Source of the DNA: Bacteroidales bacterium
Lineage (GTDB): Bacteria; Bacteroidota; Bacteroidia; Bacteroidales; F082
DNA: 64,000 bases
Reading direction: 5' to 3'
Assembly: GCA_030690365.1 (NCBI GenBank)
Contig: JAUYGX010000024.1
Coordinates: forward strand, 1 to 64,000
This document shows, piece after piece, positions 7,397 to 15,479 of the stretch (position 1 is its first letter; the number at the start of each line of letters is the position of its first letter). Made by a program: the position numbers and the translations under genes. Under the pieces are notes generated by a model that was given only the letters and a program-made list of their open reading frames with translations, had not been told where the DNA came from and did not search any database.

Positions 7397-9739
7397 TTAT
7401 ACAACATGATCAGAAATACCCGCCCCTTCCATCGAGCTTTCAAGCTCTTCAGCGAGCGCGATAAAGTCGTCCACCTTCATTTCTTTAACATAAATCAGCC
7501 CATGTGTGGCCCTTATCAGGGGATGAGTATTTTGATAAAAATAGTTCTTGCCAAGTATCAACTGAATCTGTCTCAACTGCTGAACCCAGATTTTTTGGGT
7601 CAGCTCATTAAATTTACCATCATGTTCGTAACTGGGAAACGACGCATTTACCTGACTCATATAACATTCAGTAAATGAATTTTCGAGTACGTCGAGGGCA
7701 TTTAACGAAACAGGGATAATGGCATCGGCTTCGGATGGGTGAAATTTAAACCAAACATTACGGTAACCAACTATTTTCAAATTCGATAAGTCAGTCTCTT
7801 TGCTCCACTCTCTTACTGCTCCGGCAATGGTTTGCAATACTTTATAATGTGTGTCAGGGCCGCTTCCTTCAGGATCCATGGCCAAACTAATTACCGTTGG
7901 TTTGTATTTCCTGAATTCTTCGAGAACGGGCAGCATGTCGCGGTTTTTTTGCGGTTGCTCTGTAAAAATGTCTCCCTGATAAAAGCCTAGTCGCAGATGA
8001 TGTACATTCTTTAATGGTACGCCGAAGTGAGCCCAGACCAGTTCTTCTTCAAATTCACGGATCATCCCCTTCAGTTTCTGTACCCTGGAGGGATTTTTAC
8101 TTCCATCATAACTCTCGCCCAGAAGATTCATGATGTCGTGAATAGTCTTTCGTAAAGCAATAACATCTTCTATTTGCCATATATCAACCAATGCCCTTAC
8201 CAAACGATGACACAATCCCCTTCTTTTTTCTTCTTTGTTACGTTCGGCAACGCTATCCAAAAAATGATACACATCTTTATCCCATTTTTCCTTATATCCA
8301 TGTGCAAAGAAGTCGGCATAATGTATCATTTGAATCCTGTCTTTATCCATAAAATAGATAATATCGTTCAGCGCTTCTATTACAAACCCATTGGTTACAG
8401 CTGTAAAACCTGAGGTAAGTACCGAGAAATGAACTTCGTTATGAGCCAGGCGAACTTGTCGGTTTGTGTAGGGCATAATTCCCAGCATGATGTCGTCGTG
8501 ATGAGGCCCCGTATGGTAATAGACCTGATGGTCGTCGTTTTTCATGCCCTTTGCCATCTTCAGTTTCATCGAATCGATGACGGATTGCACGGTGGTATCT
8601 GACAGATCAGGAATCAGACTGCAATATTTATCACTTTTTAAATGATCAATGGTCAGGTGATGTCCATATTTATTCAGTTTTTGGCACAGATCGATAATGG
8701 CCCTTTCTGTTTTCTGATGGTTCCATTCACCCTGTTGGTAATATGCATCAATACTATCGGTTAACTTACAGGCAGCGCCTATCGTCAGGTAGAACCGTCC
8801 ATTCTTAATTCGTTGCAAAACGGTTGCCGGGTAAATGGCTTCGGGATTACTTTCGAGCGATGATTTTACAATATTGGCTTTTGCTTCGCCAGCCGCGAAT
8901 ATGATAGCCACCGCATCGGGATTGTAGGTGATTGTTTCTAAACCAATGGTGATGACCAAGCGGGTTCGCGATACTTCGATGCCGCCTAAATCGCCGGCCG
9001 AAACGGCCTGTGTTTCGAAGTTAGTCGGGGTTAAACGGGTTGTGGAATAATGATCGGAACCACGGGTATTAAAGGCGATATGTCCATCAGGGCCAATGCC
9101 ACCAAGGAAAAACCCAATACCACCCATATCCCGGATTTTCTTTTCGTAATCGGTGCACCAGTTATCAATTTTAAAAATGGATTGCTGTTGTAGTTTTTCC
9201 ATCGGGTTTGTTGCCTCACGGTATCGCAACGACAAGTCGATGCTCAAATCAGGAAAAATCTCTATGTACGATTTCCCGTCACTCAATGGAATTTCATTTG
9301 AATTGATAAGAAGTGCTTTGTCCAAATCCAAACCAAAGCCCTCGATGTAGTAATTCATCACATAGTTGTAGAAACTATTGTGCTGTTTTGGGTTGATGGG
9401 ATAAAACTCATCAATCTGCACAAACCTTAAACCTCTCAAATCAGGTCTTTTCAAACTGCTCAGACCATATTTATTCCTGATTTCCAGTCCACTAACTTTG
9501 TCCCAGTTCTTCAATAAAAACTGCGTGTATTTGATGAAATACTCGGGAGTCTTTCCTGTGGGAAGACTGATTACTCCGTAGGGATTTTCTGAAACCCATT
9601 CTAAAAACCTTAATGCCGTAACCAATCCGAGTTTCGGAAAATTATCAACCAGTAAATAAGGGATTTTTGTAGAAATTATGGGTGCACCCGACATTTTATA
9701 AAGTGTAGATTCAACGCTTGAATCAAAACGTATATTCAT
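7397..9739 (-). CDS. NagB-like glucosamine-6-phosphate deaminase / PIG-L (LmbE) deacetylase fusion
   Basis: This 780-residue protein joins two domains. The N-terminal part (about 30-340) is a NagB/6-phosphogluconolactonase-type isomerase with LGGIGPDGHIAFN. The C-terminal part (about 395-700) is a PIG-L-type metal-dependent deacetylase with PHHDDIML, a form of the AHPDDE metal motif. Together they could deacetylate and deaminate amino sugars in GlcNAc use, and such fusions are common in Bacteroidota. After DGHIAFN the usual NagB sequence is E-P, with Glu148 catalytic in the E. coli enzyme; here it is T-R-G. The GlcN6P deaminase call is therefore less certain than domain membership. It is monocistronic between two repeat-bearing gaps. 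Confidence 0.85.
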   Translation of the reverse strand: MNIRFDSSVESTLYKMSGAPIISTKIPYLLVDNFPKLGLVTALRFLEWVSENPYGVISLPTGKTPEYFIKYTQFLLKNWDKVSGLEIRNKYGLSSLKRPDLRGLRFVQIDEFYPINPKQHNSFYNYVMNYYIEGFGLDLDKALLINSNEIPLSDGKSYIEIFPDLSIDLSLRYREATNPMEKLQQQSIFKIDNWCTDYEKKIRDMGGIGFFLGGIGPDGHIAFNTRGSDHYSTTRLTPTNFETQAVSAGDLGGIEVSRTRLVITIGLETITYNPDAVAIIFAAGEAKANIVKSSLESNPEAIYPATVLQRIKNGRFYLTIGAACKLTDSIDAYYQQGEWNHQKTERAIIDLCQKLNKYGHHLTIDHLKSDKYCSLIPDLSDTTVQSVIDSMKLKMAKGMKNDDHQVYYHTGPHHDDIMLGIMPYTNRQVRLAHNEVHFSVLTSGFTAVTNGFVIEALNDIIYFMDKDRIQMIHYADFFAHGYKEKWDKDVYHFLDSVAERNKEEKRRGLCHRLVRALVDIWQIEDVIALRKTIHDIMNLLGESYDGSKNPSRVQKLKGMIREFEEELVWAHFGVPLKNVHHLRLGFYQGDIFTEQPQKNRDMLPVLEEFRKYKPTVISLAMDPEGSGPDTHYKVLQTIAGAVREWSKETDLSNLKIVGYRNVWFKFHPSEADAIIPVSLNALDVLENSFTECYMSQVNASFPSYEHDGKFNELTQKIWVQQLRQIQLILGKNYFYQNTHPLIRATHGLIYVKEMKVDDFIALAEELESSMEGAGISDHVV

Positions 9740-9879
9740 CGTAATTGGTTCTTTATCTGATTTATATATTCAAAAAAATCCATTGAGAAGACTTTCAGGA
9801 TTCAGGTGATAAAATTAATCGAATTTTGCGTGTATAGGAAAGAAAAATACTGAACCTATCCCGGACATGCCAGAAAAAG

Positions 9880-9985
9880 TTCACGCAAAGCGCGCTAAGT
9901 TTTAGTCCGCAAAGTTCGCAAAGAAGGTTAGTGACACAAAACATTCATCACGTTGCGAACCATGGCTCCGTAATCTTTGCGTGAA
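9880..9985. repeat. MITE-like interspersed repeat with 11-bp inverted ends
   Basis: In the 286-base gap between the NagB/PIG-L and next genes, TTCACGCAAAG (9880-9890) and CTTTGCGTGAA (9975-9985) form perfect inverted ends 106 bases apart. The unit CGCAAAG recurs at 9908-9914 and 9917-9923. There is no ORF within. This CTTTGCG-rich layout resembles short non-coding repeats scattered through many Bacteroidota genomes. I see nothing else in 9740-10025. Confidence 0.6.
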
Positions 9986-10025
9986 ACATATTGCCGGATA
10001 AAGCACGAACATGTGGAATAAGACA

Positions 10026-10694
10026 CTAATTAGCCTTCATTTTTTGTTCCAGGGTAAGCAAATCATCTTCTAATTTATCAATTCGATTTTGCGCCTCAAT
10101 TAAAGAATTGTTTAACTGAAACAGGGTCGATGTTAACGACCGATTCATGTTTGGATCTTTTAAGATCAAATCTTTAACCAAAATAAGACCCTCTTTATCA
10201 ATACTAAAATTCCGTGTGTCGATGATGATTTGGTTGGAATTGTTTAATGTGAGAAATGCTTTGCTTTCGTTGCCAAAAATGATCGATCGCTGATTGTGGC
10301 CGGTATAAGATGGAATAGAAAGTATCAGGTTGCCTTCACCCACTTTTCTGATGACGGCATCCCGCGCCTGAGCCAGGTCGGAGAAATGATTTTCGCCTGA
10401 TGCCACTGCCAATTCCAATGCACCATGTCGCCCACTAACGATTTTTAGTAAAGGATCATTTTTTTTAAATACCTCGAAGGCAGTACCAATCTTGTACGAT
10501 TTTCCAATATAGGCTTCGGTAAGTGTGTCTTTTTGGTCGGCTATTGCATCCTCAGCCCTGGCATCGGCATAGATACTTACCTTGTTTTTCCAAAAAAGCT
10601 TTGAGTAGGCATAGTTAATGAAAAAAGAAACACCAACGATCAGGAGCAAATTTGCAACGCCAATAATGAACCATTGTTTCTTACTCATTATCAT
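10026..10694 (-). CDS. Membrane-anchored protein with C-terminal coiled coil, unknown
   Basis: The 222-residue protein has an N-terminal hydrophobic helix (about 10-30) followed by an extracytoplasmic-looking domain and a coiled coil at about 190-220 (NNSLIEAQNRIDKLEDDLLTLEQK). No catalytic motif is seen and I do not recognise the family. Two starts are possible (MIMSKKQW or MSKKQW). It is the last gene of the run ruvX - def - TPR lipoprotein - this gene on the minus strand, with a gap of about 43 bases to its upstream neighbour, so it may belong to that operon. Confidence 0.7.
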   Translation of the reverse strand: MIMSKKQWFIIGVANLLLIVGVSFFINYAYSKLFWKNKVSIYADARAEDAIADQKDTLTEAYIGKSYKIGTAFEVFKKNDPLLKIVSGRHGALELAVASGENHFSDLAQARDAVIRKVGEGNLILSIPSYTGHNQRSIIFGNESKAFLTLNNSNQIIIDTRNFSIDKEGLILVKDLILKDPNMNRSLTSTLFQLNNSLIEAQNRIDKLEDDLLTLEQKMKAN

Positions 10695-10737
10695 TGAATT
10701 ACCATACTTTGATAAATCGATGTATTATGACGACTCA

Positions 10738-11277
10738 TTATTTGTTGGCGTTGTTTTTCTCAAATTCCTTTACCAGCTCTTCAGGGGTTTTTCCCAGGTT
10801 TAGAAGTGATGCATGGGCATCATTGGCAAAGGGGCTTTCCGGGTATTTCTCCAGAAATTCGTTGTAGAACTTGCCGGCATTTTCAAAATCATGCATCTGG
10901 TCGTCATACACAAAAGCCTTTAAAAACAAGGCTGTGGACGCATTTTTCGACTGGGGATAGTTGGTGAGAATCTGATCGAAAAGCCCGATACTACGACGGG
11001 GATTGTTTAAATTCATCGCCACATCCGCAGCTTTTAACAGATAGTCTGATGCCTTTTCGTCAGCCGGATTTTCAACAGCCCACTGCTCGTACAAACGTGA
11101 TAACTCATTGGCTTTCTTTTTATCGAGTGCATTGGTATTTGCGTTAAAAAGACTGTCCTCCAACTGTTTAATCGATTCCATGGTCGATAGCTTTGCAGCT
11201 GCTTTATTTGATTGCTGACAGGCAAAACCCACCATTAACAACATAACTACACTAATAATGAACGTCGTTTTTCTCAT
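10738..11277 (-). CDS. TPR lipoprotein
   Basis: The 179-residue protein has a lipoprotein signal peptide (MRKTTFIISVVMLLMVGFAC; lipobox GFAC with Cys20). TPR-like helices follow (about 70-165: AADVAMNLNNPRRSIGLFDQILTNYP; AFVYDDQMHDFENAGKFYNEFLEKYP), in the style of BamD and YbgF. It is probably a periplasm-facing lipoprotein that scaffolds other envelope proteins. It is 36 bases downstream of def on the same strand, so is likely co-transcribed. A specific partner cannot be named. Confidence 0.75.
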   Translation of the reverse strand: MRKTTFIISVVMLLMVGFACQQSNKAAAKLSTMESIKQLEDSLFNANTNALDKKKANELSRLYEQWAVENPADEKASDYLLKAADVAMNLNNPRRSIGLFDQILTNYPQSKNASTALFLKAFVYDDQMHDFENAGKFYNEFLEKYPESPFANDAHASLLNLGKTPEELVKEFEKNNANK

Positions 11278-11313
11278 CTTAACTTATTATTTTCAACTTT
11301 TAACTTTAAACTT

Positions 11314-11892
11314 CTAACTTTTTCCCTTTACCTTTTTCCTGGGCAGCAACATCCTATATTCAGCTTCGGATTTCCCCTGGCTAATATCGCGCAATTTTCC
11401 TTTTAACAAAACCTTTTTAATGTTTGGAATCCGTTCCACAAACAGCTTTCCTTCGGTATGATCGTATTCGTGCTGTATCACCCGTGCAAAAGGTCCGTCG
11501 ATGCGCACATTGTCGTAAAAATTAAAATCACGGTCGTAATAGCTGATGTAAACAACAGGCTTGCGTTTAACAACTTCATGAATGCCCGGAATACTCAGAC
11601 AACCTTCCTCAAAGCCCCATTCTTCGCCTTCTTCACTGTTAATCCTGGCATTGATAAAAACAAACGCCTTATCGGCATATTCGCTGTTTTCTAATTTAAG
11701 CAGCGTTGTGTCAATCACAAATAACCTGATGCCCTTGTTGATTTGTTGCGCTGCAAGTCCAAGTCCGTCAGCCTGATACATGGTTTCAAACATATCGTCG
11801 ATTAGTTTTTCAAGATCCGGATAGTTTTTGTCAATTTCTACCCCCATCATTTTCAGGGTGGGATGTCCGTAAGCCGTAATGGGTAATATCAT
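11314..11892 (-). CDS. def: Peptide deformylase
   Basis: Peptide deformylase removes the formyl group from the N-terminal methionine of nascent proteins. All three family motifs are present: GLGLAAQQ (motif 1), EEGCLSIP (motif 2, cysteine metal ligand) and QHEYDH (motif 3, two metal histidines and the catalytic Glu). At 192 residues it has normal length. Its ATG overlaps the ruvX stop by four bases (ATGA), so the two genes are translationally coupled. The methionyl-tRNA formyltransferase gene fmt, which makes its substrate, is at 51417 rather than next door as in many bacteria. Confidence 0.97.
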   Translation of the reverse strand: MILPITAYGHPTLKMMGVEIDKNYPDLEKLIDDMFETMYQADGLGLAAQQINKGIRLFVIDTTLLKLENSEYADKAFVFINARINSEEGEEWGFEEGCLSIPGIHEVVKRKPVVYISYYDRDFNFYDNVRIDGPFARVIQHEYDHTEGKLFVERIPNIKKVLLKGKLRDISQGKSEAEYRMLLPRKKVKGKS

Positions 11893-12326
11893 GGTATTAA
11901 ATTTTTCGGTGTTTCTTCAGATGAAAGCATATACGATTGCAGAATAATGGTGGCACTGATGGTGTCAACAAGCTCCTTGTTCTGGCGTTGCATTTTTTTT
12001 AGTCCGCCTGCCAGCATCACGTCGTGTGCCATTTTACTCGTAAAACGTTCATCCATTCGTTCTATTTTTAAAGCAGGGAAGTTTTTCCGAAGCCGGGAAA
12101 CAAAAGGTTCAATAAAGCGCGAAGCATCCGATGGTTGATTTTGCATGGTTCGGGGTTCGCCTACCACAATACAATCCACCGTTTCCGATTTCAGATAATT
12201 GATTAAAAAATCCCAGAAATCTTTTACGTGCACAGTGGTTAAACCATTGGCAATGAGTTGCAATGGATCGGTAACCGCGATGCCGACACGCTTTTGCCCG
12301 TAATCGATGGCCAGAATTCTTCCCAT
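11889..12326 (-). CDS. ruvX: Putative pre-16S rRNA nuclease / Holliday junction resolvase-like RuvX (YqgF)
   Basis: The 145-residue product has the RNase H-like fold of YqgF/RuvX. The first catalytic Asp is in LAIDYGQKRVGIAVTDP, the middle motif is VVGEPRTM, ERFTSK carries the conserved Glu, and DTISATIILQSYM supplies the last Asp. In E. coli this protein is linked to maturation of 16S rRNA 5' ends. It is the first gene of a minus-strand operon with def and the TPR lipoprotein, and a -7 promoter box lies 16 bases before its ATG. It diverges from dapD. Confidence 0.95.
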   Translation of the reverse strand: MGRILAIDYGQKRVGIAVTDPLQLIANGLTTVHVKDFWDFLINYLKSETVDCIVVGEPRTMQNQPSDASRFIEPFVSRLRKNFPALKIERMDERFTSKMAHDVMLAGGLKKMQRQNKELVDTISATIILQSYMLSSEETPKNLIP

Positions 12327-12341
12327 AACTTAAATTGACAG

Positions 12342-12370
12342 CAAAATTACAATTTTTTCGGTTGACGAAA
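12342..12370 (-). promoter_or_regulatory. Candidate promoter of the ruvX-def operon
   Basis: On the minus strand TAATTTTG (12342-12349) matches the Bacteroidota -7 consensus TAnnTTTG. A TTTC at 12367-12370, 17 bases upstream, is a near match to the -33 TTTG. The ruvX ATG follows within 16 bases. Confidence 0.5.
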
Positions 12371-12400
12371 ACTTGTATTTTAGCGGCTTAAGCGGTAAAC

Positions 12401-13216
12401 ATGAAAGATTTACAAAGGATTATCGAAGCAGCCTGGAATAACAGGTTGTTGTTGGCTGAAAACCAGACCATCAAAGCCATTGAAGCAACCATCGAGGCAT
12501 TGGATAAAGGAAAGATCCGCGTTGCGGAACCCCGTGGAGAAGATTGGATAGTGAACGACTGGGTTAAAAAAGCGGTGATTCTTTACTTTCCCATCCGGAA
12601 AATGGAAACCCTGGAAGTGGGGATGTTTGAATTTCATGATAAAATTCCTTTGAAACACGACTTCGCCGCTCAACAGGTGCGCATTGTGCCACATGCCATT
12701 GCCCGGTATGGTGCTTTCCTCGATCGTGGGGTGGTGATGATGCCTTCCTATGTAAATATTGGCGCCCACATCGGGAAAAACACGATGGTGGATACCTGGG
12801 CTACGGTGGGATCGTGCGCGCAAATTGGCAACGAAGTCCACCTGAGTGGGGGAGTGGGCATTGGTGGAGTGCTGGAGCCTGTGCAGGCAGCCCCCGTCAT
12901 CATTGAGGATAACTGCTTTATTGGGTCACGCTGTATTGTGGTGGAAGGCGTTCGTATTGGCAAAGCGGCCGTATTGGGAGCCAATGTGGTGCTTACCCAA
13001 TCTACCCGCATCATCGATGTAAGTCAAACAAAACCAGTTGAATATAAAGGCTACGTGCCACCCGGATCGGTGGTAATACCAGGCACCTTTCCAAAGCAAT
13101 TCCCAGCCGGAGAGTATCAGGTTTCGTGCGCGCTGATTATTGGAAAGCGAAAGGCCTCCACCGACATGAAAACCTCACTCAACGAAGCCCTTAGGAATTT
13201 TAATGTGGATGTTTGA
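12401..13216 (+). CDS. dapD: 2,3,4,5-tetrahydropyridine-2,6-dicarboxylate N-succinyltransferase
   Basis: DapD succinylates tetrahydrodipicolinate from succinyl-CoA in the lysine/diaminopimelate pathway. The 271-residue length is normal. The N-terminal helical domain (about 1-100) leads into a left-handed beta-helix of hexapeptide repeats (about 105-230), including VVMMPSYVNIGAHIGKNTMVDTWATVGSCAQIG and GGVGIGGVLEPVQAAPVIIEDNCFIGSRC, which are diagnostic for DapD. The C-terminal segment PPGSVVIPGTFPKQFPAGEYQVSCALIIGKR is also typical. It stands alone, diverging from ruvX; the pathway gene dapA is at 36329. Confidence 0.97.
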   Translation: MKDLQRIIEAAWNNRLLLAENQTIKAIEATIEALDKGKIRVAEPRGEDWIVNDWVKKAVILYFPIRKMETLEVGMFEFHDKIPLKHDFAAQQVRIVPHAIARYGAFLDRGVVMMPSYVNIGAHIGKNTMVDTWATVGSCAQIGNEVHLSGGVGIGGVLEPVQAAPVIIEDNCFIGSRCIVVEGVRIGKAAVLGANVVLTQSTRIIDVSQTKPVEYKGYVPPGSVVIPGTFPKQFPAGEYQVSCALIIGKRKASTDMKTSLNEALRNFNVDV

Positions 13217-13272
13217 TCTGCTGGATAATTGCAAATACTAAATAATTGCTTTATGCAAACACACCCTCCTAA

Positions 13273-15180
13273 TTATGGTTTTCTCGTGCGTCTTTTGCCT
13301 TTATCGTAAGGCTTTGGGTCGCTTTTCTTTCTTTTTACCGAGGACCGTGGTGTATCAGCATTTCGGTTTTCAAAAGATTTCTTCTTTTTCTTCCGTTCGC
13401 CTTCCTCACGGAATCCACCACCCTTTGAATTGGCGGCTTCGAGCATCACAGGTGCATTGTCGAAAACGGCACCCTGGAAACTTTCGGCAAGTTTACGTTC
13501 GAATTTTTTATCGATTTCGAAGAATGAAAAACTCTTCATAATTTCTATTTTCCCGATCTCGATGCCTCTTTCGTTGGAGTATTTATTGATTAATCCAATA
13601 AGTGATGCAGGATTCAGATCGTCCTTGCTCCCTTTGTCGATGAAAAATCTGGAGAATTCAATGTCGGCATTCGATTTGCGTCTGTCACCCGAATCATCCG
13701 ATCTGTCTCTGCGGCTGGGCCGTTCTCTGTCGTCAACACTGCGAAATCGTTCTCCTCTGTCATTCCTTCTGTCTCTGTCGTCACGGCCTCTCTCGTCATG
13801 GCTGCCTCTGCTGTCTCTGCGGCCCCGGTCGTTTCTGTCACCACCCTCCATTTTCTCGTTAATGTTCAGGTCGCGGGCATTTTTGTAGTACTCTAAAAAC
13901 TGGTTAAATTCTACCGATACAAACCGTTTGATGAGCTCTTCACGATCCAGTGAACTCAGCTTATCATAAATCACCTCCAGGAAAGGATTAATCTGTTTCT
14001 CGTTGATTTCAACTTGCTGGAATTTATCAATGAGGTTAAATAGTTGAATTTCACAGATTTCCTTGCCAGATGGAACCTGTTTCTTCTCAAATTTTTTGCC
14101 AATTTTCTTTTCGATGGCTCTCAGCTTATGTTTTTCGCGCATGTGAAGGATAGAAAGAGAAATACCGCTTTTTCCGGCACGACCGGTACGGCCACTGCGG
14201 TGGATATATACTTCGTCTTCATCTGGCAGGTTAAAGTTGATGATGTGGGTGAGATCGTTTACATCAAGGCCACGGGCTGCAACATCAGTGGCGACCAACA
14301 ATTGCAGGTGTTTCGATCTGAAACGGCCCATCACATGGTCGCGTTGTGCCTGACTCAGGTCGCCATGCAAGGCATCGGCATTGTAACCGTCCTGCATCAG
14401 CTTGTCGGCGATATCCTTGGTTTCCATGCGGGTACGACAAAAAACAATGCCGTATATTTTGGGATTAATGTCGGCAATGCGTTTGAGTGCCTCATAACGA
14501 TCGCGCGCATGTACTTCATAATAGATGTGTTCAATGTTGTCGGCACCTTCGTTTCTCTTGCCCACCGAAACTTCAATGGGGTTGGACATGTAAGTTTTTG
14601 AAATCCTGACAATGTCCTGTGGCATAGTGGCCGAAAAAAGCAGGGTTTGTTTTTCTTTGGGAGTTCCTTCAAGGATGCCGTCCAACTCATCCTTAAAGCC
14701 CATTGTAAGCATTTCGTCTGCTTCGTCGAGTACCAAAAATCGGATGTTGTTGACGATTAGTTTTCTGCGGTTGATCAAATCCAGGGTTCTGCCCGGAGTT
14801 CCAACAACAATTTGTGCGCCACGGCGCAATTCGGAAATCTGTCCTTCGGCACTTGCACCGCCGTAAACAGCCACAATATTTATTTTATCTGAGTTTTTTG
14901 CATACGATTTCAGGTCGTTGGCGATCTGAAGGCAAAGCTCACGGGTAGGACTTAATATAAGCGCCTGTGTTTCTTTTGATTCTGTAATTTTCTGTATGAT
15001 AGGCAGCCCGAAAGCAGCTGTTTTTCCTGTTCCTGTTTGTGCAAGACCGATGAGGTCGTTTTCGTTTGCCAACAGAATCGGAATGGTTTTTTCTTGAATA
15101 GGAGTAGGCGTTTCGAAGCCCAATTTTTCGATTGATTGGAGTATTTCGTCCGACAATCCAAGCGATTTGAAAGTGGTCAT
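13273..15180 (-). CDS. DEAD-box ATP-dependent RNA helicase with DbpA-type RNA-binding domain
   Basis: This RNA helicase of the CsdA/DeaD type unwinds RNA, probably in ribosome assembly or cold adaptation. From the MTTFKSLG start the order is Q motif (FETPTPIQ), Walker A (AQTGTGKT), PTREL, TPGR, DEAD box (VLDEADEM), SAT, and the helicase C motifs RGLDV and HRSGRTGRAG. A very charged Arg/Asp linker (GGDRNDRGRRDSRGSHDERG) precedes a DbpA-type domain (FSRFFIDKGSKDDLNPASLIGLIN). The tail is basic. The track starts 33 codons further up, but that extension is not family-like, so I chose the ATG at 15180. It converges on dapD with a gap of about 56 bases. Confidence 0.95.
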   Translation of the reverse strand: MTTFKSLGLSDEILQSIEKLGFETPTPIQEKTIPILLANENDLIGLAQTGTGKTAAFGLPIIQKITESKETQALILSPTRELCLQIANDLKSYAKNSDKINIVAVYGGASAEGQISELRRGAQIVVGTPGRTLDLINRRKLIVNNIRFLVLDEADEMLTMGFKDELDGILEGTPKEKQTLLFSATMPQDIVRISKTYMSNPIEVSVGKRNEGADNIEHIYYEVHARDRYEALKRIADINPKIYGIVFCRTRMETKDIADKLMQDGYNADALHGDLSQAQRDHVMGRFRSKHLQLLVATDVAARGLDVNDLTHIINFNLPDEDEVYIHRSGRTGRAGKSGISLSILHMREKHKLRAIEKKIGKKFEKKQVPSGKEICEIQLFNLIDKFQQVEINEKQINPFLEVIYDKLSSLDREELIKRFVSVEFNQFLEYYKNARDLNINEKMEGGDRNDRGRRDSRGSHDERGRDDRDRRNDRGERFRSVDDRERPSRRDRSDDSGDRRKSNADIEFSRFFIDKGSKDDLNPASLIGLINKYSNERGIEIGKIEIMKSFSFFEIDKKFERKLAESFQGAVFDNAPVMLEAANSKGGGFREEGERKKKKKSFENRNADTPRSSVKRKKSDPKPYDKGKRRTRKP

Positions 15181-15444
15181 TAATTCTTTGTGTTCATGAA
15201 AAGTACACGGTGGCAGGTAATTGTAAAAATTCAATGCCGGAAATTTCCGGCTAATACCTCCATGTGTAATCGGCGGCAAAAGTAGTAAAAATATTCGATC
15301 GCCCGACCCTCATCCTGCTTTTTAACCTAAATATTAATGGGTTATGGCTTTTAAGTTAAAATGATGTGGTTTTAGTGATCATTATCAGGGGCGATTAAAC
15401 GATACTTTATAATTTAGAATAGATTTAAATTGAAAAACAATTGT

Positions 15445-15452
15445 TAATTTTG
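15445..15452 (+). promoter_or_regulatory. Candidate -7 box before the E1 gene
   Basis: TAATTTTG matches TAnnTTTG, 28 bases before the ATG of the 2-oxo acid dehydrogenase E1 gene. The -33 region is AT-rich (TTTAAATTG) without a clean TTTG at the expected spacing. Confidence 0.4.
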
Positions 15453-15479
15453 CACCCGCAATAACCAAAAGTTAAGCCG

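Noticed and set aside
13430-14601. Plus-strand ORFs of 152 and 185 aa opposite the RNA helicase
   Set aside because: They are antisense to the helicase and low in complexity where they oppose its Arg/Asp-rich linker; shadow frames.
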